Shown here: positions 59,233 through 64,000 of the stretch, in pieces
Position numbering within the stretch: position 1 is the first letter of the stretch
How the letters are laid out: each line of letters starts with the position of its first letter
NCBI RefSeq assembly: GCF_000237925.1
Contig: NC_031496.1
Coordinates: forward strand, 21,211,038-21,275,037
Origin: Schistosoma mansoni
Lineage: Eukaryota > Platyhelminthes > Trematoda > Strigeidida > Schistosomatidae
Reading direction: 5' to 3'
DNA length: 64,000 nt
The notes under the pieces: generated by a model
Databases searched by the model: none
Seen by the model: the letters and a program-made list of their open reading frames with translations, nothing else
Told to the model about the DNA's origin: nothing
Program-made: the position numbers and the translations under genes

Positions 59233-60633
59233 TCAATGTTTGTTTTGACCAGGACGTCTAATCAGTGCCGCAGTCTGTTTGTCCGCCCGCGAGATCCCAG
59301 TAAAATCCAGAGTTACTAGATTAGGTAATATTGAGAGAACCGTGTGGAAGTAACCCTGCAAAAAGAACAAATTATTGGACTAAATGAAAACTACTATGTA
59401 AGATGTTGACAACACTAAGGTTTTTCGGTTTTCAACAAAAGTTTTTTCATCATAATTGATTACTGTGAACGTGATGCTTCGATCATAAAGAACGCTTCCA
59501 GTTTATTAGTAATAATTTCCAAGTCATACATCATTTCACACCTATGGAAACGAAATATAGTTTATCCTTCCTCATATACTTTTAAGAAGTCTGTGTCTAT
59601 ATCTACTGTTATTTATTCTTCAAACTGAAATGTCAACTTTTAGTGTATGGATCATGCATGTGACTTCTGTATGTGTGTTGTTAGTGATCGGTTCCTTTGA
59701 CCATGAAAGTTGTAACAGTATATGTGATGCCAAAAAGAGTTATCTCCACTTTGTATCAGGTTTGTTGTGAATTTCTTAAAAATAAGCCTTAACCTAGTTC
59801 TTAAGAGTAAGGAAAGCAGAGCCCCTCTCGAATTACAGTATTTCCTCATTTCATACTTATGTAAAGCATTAACAACAAAAGTTTGTACTACAAAATTAGA
59901 GCTTGTTTCAAGCCCCTAGGTGTTATGTCATTTTTGCCTGGAAAATGTATCATGATACTTGTCAAAAAATCACCTAATTAGCTTAATGATGTCTTCATGA
60001 GAGCTAAGATGCATGCTTTTCTAAAAAACGAATAATAACTGGCTGTATCTGTGAACTGACATAAAGCATTACCTTCTCCTTTTCAATAAGGTTTCCATGT
60101 AATGTAAGTTTTGTGAGCTTCGGTAGCTGTCTGAGTTTTATTACTTCCTGGAATGTCGCTATTTTGTTTCCATGCATATAGATGATTTTCAGGTGTTTAA
60201 GACTACTAAAAGACTGAGCTAAAATTGAAAGTAAAAACAAACTGAAATTTACATTCGGGATACTGGGTATGTTGTTACAAGATAAATCTAACCATGTTAA
60301 ATTGGACGTGTCTCCTAAAAGCTCATAAACCACAATAGGTAGCGTAGAAATGTCCTCTATTTGGTTATTATTTATCTTCAGAGTCTGACTGATCCATTTT
60401 CCATTTATATCCTTTTTAATGACTGAATTGATGCTAGGTATTATTCTCGGACTACAAACAGGCAAATCTGTTGAAATATGTAAGTGTTACGGATATTTTC
60501 AATACCTGATAAGTTTTTTATATTCAGAAATGAATAATCCAATGGCTGAAAAATACCGAAACTCTCATCATCAGATTTTTTGTCAGCCCTAAACTGAGTT
60601 CACATAGTAAAATTTTTCTTACAGCTCAGTCAT
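59233..60633 (-). CDS. LRRC51: LRRC51-like leucine-rich-repeat protein
   Basis: Five exons on the minus strand: 60633-60623, 60588-60506, 60467-60253, 60213-60073, 59355-59233. Introns are GT-AG, of 34, 38, 39 and 717 bp, giving 190 aa (human LRRC51 is close to this length). Exon 2 has the family mark PLDYSF. Exon 3 gives QTLKINNNQIEDIS and LTWLDLSCNNIPSIPN; exon 4 continues SFSSLKHLKIIYMHGNKI and LPKLTKLTLHGNLIEKEK; exon 5 gives GYFHTVLSILPNLVTLDFTG and ISRADKQTAALIRR. Removing the 39-bp intron restores normal LRR spacing. LRRC51 proteins are small, probably cytoplasmic and associated with ciliated cells; the molecular role is poorly known. The start MTEL is split: only 11 coding bases lie in exon 1. 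Confidence 0.92.
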
Positions 60634-60985
60634 ATTGCCTTTAATATGTTTGTGTCTAGCCTTGAGGTAATTTTTGTGGTGGCGTAATTAGGACCAGTGT
60701 CCCCAAGAGAATCTGCAAGAGAAAATGTACGCAAATAACTCAGTAAGCACAAAGAATGAACTAACGTATACTGCGGAAAGCTATCCAAAGCGATCAGTAA
60801 GGACACAAACGTAAGATTAATAAAATCTTTTATTCGAAACTATAGGTTGTTAGTGTAGAGTCTGGAATAAAGCACAACGGAGGAACTCAAAGTTCGTTGG
60901 TTGCGTTGCCATGACAGCGATGCGTAAAACATCTCATTTTCAGTATTGTAATGGACAGATGGTATGAATATCCAAAGTCTTTTAA
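60634..60985. other. LRRC51 upstream region
   Basis: Should hold the LRRC51 5' UTR and promoter. No motif I can defend. Confidence 0.4.
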
Positions 60986-60989
60986 ACAA

Positions 60990-61340
60990 GTCCGGATGTT
61001 CATATTCATTGGCTTAAGGGTGTTATGGGTCGTCGTTCATCCACCTTTAAGCAACTTATATTCTAGTAAGAAATTGGCAAATTATAATAAGATTTTATTC
61101 TTAGTCCATAAGAAAAGGTCGAGTTTTCTCTTAAAGGATTCCTGCAAAGTCGCCCAGACTAGCTCAGTCGGCAATGAATTCCAACATTTGACAACTCTTA
61201 CGGAGTAGGAGTTGTGTCTACAGTCTGTTCTTCTATGTTGGGCCTGCAGCTTCTAGGTGTTCAAATGGTTCCAATGGTTGAGGACGGAATAGAAGAAGCT
61301 TTCGCTTAACGGGCTTCCGTGTCTAGTAGCAGTGGATCAC
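60990..61340 (-). mobile_element. CR1-clade LINE fragment, subfamily 2
   Basis: Shares with 31.43-31.75 kb the blocks GAGTAGGAGTTGTG, CTCAGTCGGCAA, CCAACATTTGAC and GAAGAAGCTTTCGC, though in a different order, so it is a separate rearranged piece. On the minus strand it encodes remains of the CR1 C terminus. Confidence 0.6.
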
Positions 61341-61346
61341 CAATAC

Positions 61347-61426
61347 GCTGAAGATACTACCAGTATTGTAATTTGACAACACTTGACCATGGAAATACCA
61401 CCAGTATTGTAGTTTGACAACTCTTT
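61347..61426. repeat. Two-unit tandem repeat, about 40 bp each
   Basis: Two imperfect units, each with ACCAGTATTGTA, TTTGACAAC and an ACCA end. It may belong to the adjacent LINE fragment. Confidence 0.75.
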
Positions 61427-61449
61427 ACCAGTAACACCTATAATCGAAT

Positions 61450-61690
61450 CGTGTCCACCTAGGTAAAATCAGAAGTCAGAAGCGAAGAGGTTGGAAGATA
61501 TATTTGATGCGTTATCAATATATCGAGAAGCAAATGATCTTATCTGGCTAATGTTCATAGGAAATTTTTCCCACACCGTGCTGTAACATAATCTTGTAGG
61601 AATGCATGACCGATCGCCTTCAGCTAAATGAGTCCACTAAATCTAATGTGATCAGTATCCAATGTCGATAATGTAGTGCCGTGCTTCGTT
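61450..61690. repeat. Unnamed repeat shared with 47.0-47.3 kb
   Basis: Same order of short blocks as about 47030-47230: GAAGATATATTTG, a GCCTTCA block, then CTAAT, TGATCAGTAT / TGAGGTCAGCAT. Too diverged to give an origin. Confidence 0.4.
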
Positions 61691-62149
61691 ATTCGTTCAC
61701 CCTGATAACCGTTATGGTACAAGTCTTAACGGTGCATAATATCAGAAGGCAAAGGAAAGCGGCAACTACATTTTTATTGATGAATGATGCACACCAGAAA
61801 GCTGTTGGCACATGAGCAAGTGTAAGCGAGCGAAGCAAAGATGACACGTATTGTAGATGGCGGGGAAGCCAACTGGCTATGGGCAAGCATTATTCAATAT
61901 TTATAGCCAGACGAAAATGAATGATAAACATGTGATGAATAAGATACGAAGTGTGCACACATATACGCCCATATAGAAATATAGTCAAGGTTAATAAGCG
62001 AATAATTAACAAGATCTAAATATGACTCATAATATGTAGGTGTATTGGCTTGGCCAGAAGTTACAATAAAGTATATGGGCTTAACATATAAACGGATACT
62101 ACAAACACTTACAGAGCTATTGATTTTGGGTATTTATTTACAGCTACAA

Positions 62150-62400
62150 CCCCTTAAGTTAGTGTTGTGACTAAGCGTAAGTAGATGTTTAAGGGAATGT
62201 CCAGAAGTGTTAAGGATACTGTAAGCTATTAGAAGGTCACCTCTTAATGGAGACGAATAAAACTGTTGAAGATTATGTGGAATGTTCCACCATCAAACTG
62301 GCCAAAAATGCTCTTCAATGTTACCAGTGCAAGGTTTGCTCGAAAGTCGTTTGATAGCTAATATGATGAAAAGCATTTCTGACAACAAAAACAGGTTGTT
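62150..62400 (-). mobile_element. CR1-clade LINE fragment
   Basis: Minus-strand match to two known places: AAGTGTTAAGGATACTGTA etc. corresponds to 31.79-31.82 kb, and the AATAAAACTGTTGAAGATTA block is the reverse complement of 48.14-48.17 kb. It bridges those two regions of the same LINE type and shows that both belong to one family. Confidence 0.65.
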
Positions 62401-63395
62401 GCGATCATCAGGAGTGTTTGTGGAGCATAAGTTGACAAAATTGCTCAAAACATTATCATGGAAACCGAAGATAAAACAAAAGCATATGAATCAATGTCAA
62501 ATCTGATTTAAAATACTGGGATAAACACTACGCAGTACAATATAGAAATACGCTTTGTTCATACCTCAATAAATACCAGTTAACAGCTGAATGACCTAAT
62601 AGGGCTTCTATCATCAGTCCATGTAGACAAATTCCTGCATGAGTTTTACTGGAAGAGCGTCGAAATACCGAATAGCGAAAGCAAAAATACTTGTAGATTT
62701 TTCAGAAGCCTGAGGCCCTAATCGAATATTAGTCACTTGACACATAGAAATCGAATTTATCTCTCGGCTAACATGAGAAAGTATCCACAACAAGGCGAGT
62801 TCAGGCGAAGCGAGAAAACTACTACGTAATTGTGGGTAGTAACCCCCCAGATTCCAGACCAAAAGAGAAAGTTATTAGTAAATTGTGACTCAATTCTTCT
62901 GAAAGCACATTCTCATGATGGTATTCAGAACGACAATAAAAGATTCACAATCAAATCATCCAGCTTGATTACTACGACACGTAGTACATCTCAAGCTGAT
63001 CTACGAATGAACTTCAGTTTCTCAAAAGCAATATCTTGAGTTGCCATACAATCCATGGAACAATGTGCTGAAAACATGGGAAAGGAAAGCATTGCTCTTA
63101 TGGAGAAAAGTTGAGATAGATTAATATTGAGCAATGATATCTTTTGAGGAACAAGAACAAATGGCGAGCCTCCGTATTCGTATATTTTATTATTGCAAAG
63201 CAAATTAAAAGAAATTGGAGAGAAATATTTGAAATCAAGTGATTTAAACGGTTTTACACCATTGTTGTGTTCGTGATTTTTATACTCGATGACCAAAGAC
63301 AAAGGATTTAAGTAAAGACTGGAGTAAAAATGTTCCTGAATGTATGTATATGTAACTGAATAAACTAGTATATGCAGTAGTAACCAACTCAGTTT
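62401..63395. other. No gene seen
   Basis: Short frames on both strands without motifs. Confidence 0.45.
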
Positions 63396-63399
63396 AGAG

Positions 63400-64000
63400 C
63401 CCTTATACAGTTTCTCCTGATCTCAAGCTCAAATAAAGGAGGAGGGTTAGACCTGAGATCAGCAACGATATTACGCAGAAGGGGATTTTACTCAACTCTT
63501 ACTTGCAAAAAATTATCTCAATCATCCAAATTTATGTGCATTCAACAAAAAGGTTATAGGCGGCACAATATTCTCGTACAAACACATATACGAAGCTACA
63601 TGGGTATCACCGAATCGCACTACAGAGAATCGAATCAATTATATCTTTTTAACTACAAATTTGAGGTCAATGGAAGATGTGGGAACATAGAGAAGATCTG
63701 TAATAGATCCAGCTCACCACCTGCTTGTTGCCATGATAAAGCTAAGGCTAAAGAGGCAATGGAGAAATGACATTACACAAATTCATTACAGCCCCCTACT
63801 GAGATACAGACAAACTCGGTGAATTAAAAATACTTCACGACAGTAAGTTTCAGGCCTAACAAGTTCGATTAAAAGAAGAGGAAACTCTAATGGCAAATAA
63901 CTGGAAAGAGATAAATAACCCTAGCTTTAATATGTAAGAAAGTTCTGGATCAAAGCAAGCACCATTATAAAATGTGCATTTCTGTCAGAGCCTTGATCAG
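63400..64000 (+). mobile_element. Decayed RTE LINE, 5' part, running off the window
   Basis: The leader AAAGGAGGAGGGTTAGACC and the following AGCAACGATATTACGCAGAA correspond to the leader of the RTE at 29.3 kb. After it, a frame at 63534-63770 keeps the endonuclease block in degraded form: MGITESHYRESNQLYLFNYK against LGISETHWKQVGQQ. The reverse transcriptase would lie beyond the window end. Confidence 0.6.

Noticed and set aside
1-64000. Bacterial-type features (operons, CRISPR, prophage)
   Set aside because: Spliced eukaryotic genes and LINEs throughout; no spaced direct-repeat arrays.

Overview
The window looks like nuclear DNA of a blood fluke (schistosomatid trematode, Schistosoma or Trichobilharzia type). 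It is AT-rich, its genes are small and intron-split (one with introns of only 34-39 bp), and it is packed with RTE-clade LINEs of the SR2 kind, CR1-clade LINEs whose ORF1 carries a PHD finger, a CACTA/EnSpm transposase remnant and a young LTR element. Two 200-base N runs (143-342 and 29898-30097) look like fixed-size assembly placeholders. I worked by eye; no database search was run.

Four host genes can be assembled exon by exon, all with GT-AG introns and consistent phases. (1) A BRMS1/Sds3-family subunit of the Sin3-HDAC corepressor, + strand, 16095-22143, four exons, 246 aa. (2) An ESCO/Eco1 cohesin acetyltransferase, - strand, 28537-25298, two exons, 267 aa, with zinc finger and acetyltransferase domain. 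(3) Tafazzin, the cardiolipin transacylase, + strand, 52687-56699, four exons, 280 aa. (4) LRRC51, a leucine-rich-repeat protein, - strand, 60633-59233, five exons, 190 aa. Nothing suggests that these genes form an operon or pathway; they are independent housekeeping loci. A possible terminal exon of an unrecognised gene lies at 57196-57375.

Layout. 0.9-5.0 kb: nearly full-length CR1-clade LINE, minus strand. 5-8.7 kb: no gene seen. 8.7-10.4 kb: copies of an unnamed ~530-bp retroposed repeat. 11.56-15.31 kb: near-full-length SR2-like RTE LINE, minus, frame-broken. 16.1-22.3 kb: BRMS1-family gene. 22.3-25.2 kb: repeats, including a 152-bp inverted partner of one in the BRMS1-family intron, a (TA)n run and an RTE 3' end. 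25.3-28.6 kb: ESCO gene. 29.0-30.6 kb: a 184-bp direct duplication flanking the 5' end of a second RTE LINE and an assembly gap. 30.8-31.1 kb: strand-skewed block. 32.497-35.496 kb: non-autonomous LTR retrotransposon with near-identical LTRs. 35.5-46 kb: mostly featureless. 46.1-48.6 kb: decayed CR1-clade LINE. 51.3-51.8 kb: CACTA remnant. 52.0-52.3 kb: repeat copy. 52.7-56.8 kb: tafazzin, whose intron 3 holds a full-length repeat copy with an 11-bp target duplication. 59.2-60.6 kb: LRRC51. 61-62.4 kb: CR1 fragments. 63.4-64 kb: decayed RTE running off the window.

No rRNA, confident tRNA, CRISPR array or bacterial-type operon is visible. The items most worth a second look are the retroposed repeat family, the altered acyltransferase motif III in tafazzin, the micro-introns of LRRC51, the missing C-terminal domain of the BRMS1-family protein, and the 4.1-kb-spaced inverted repeat pair.
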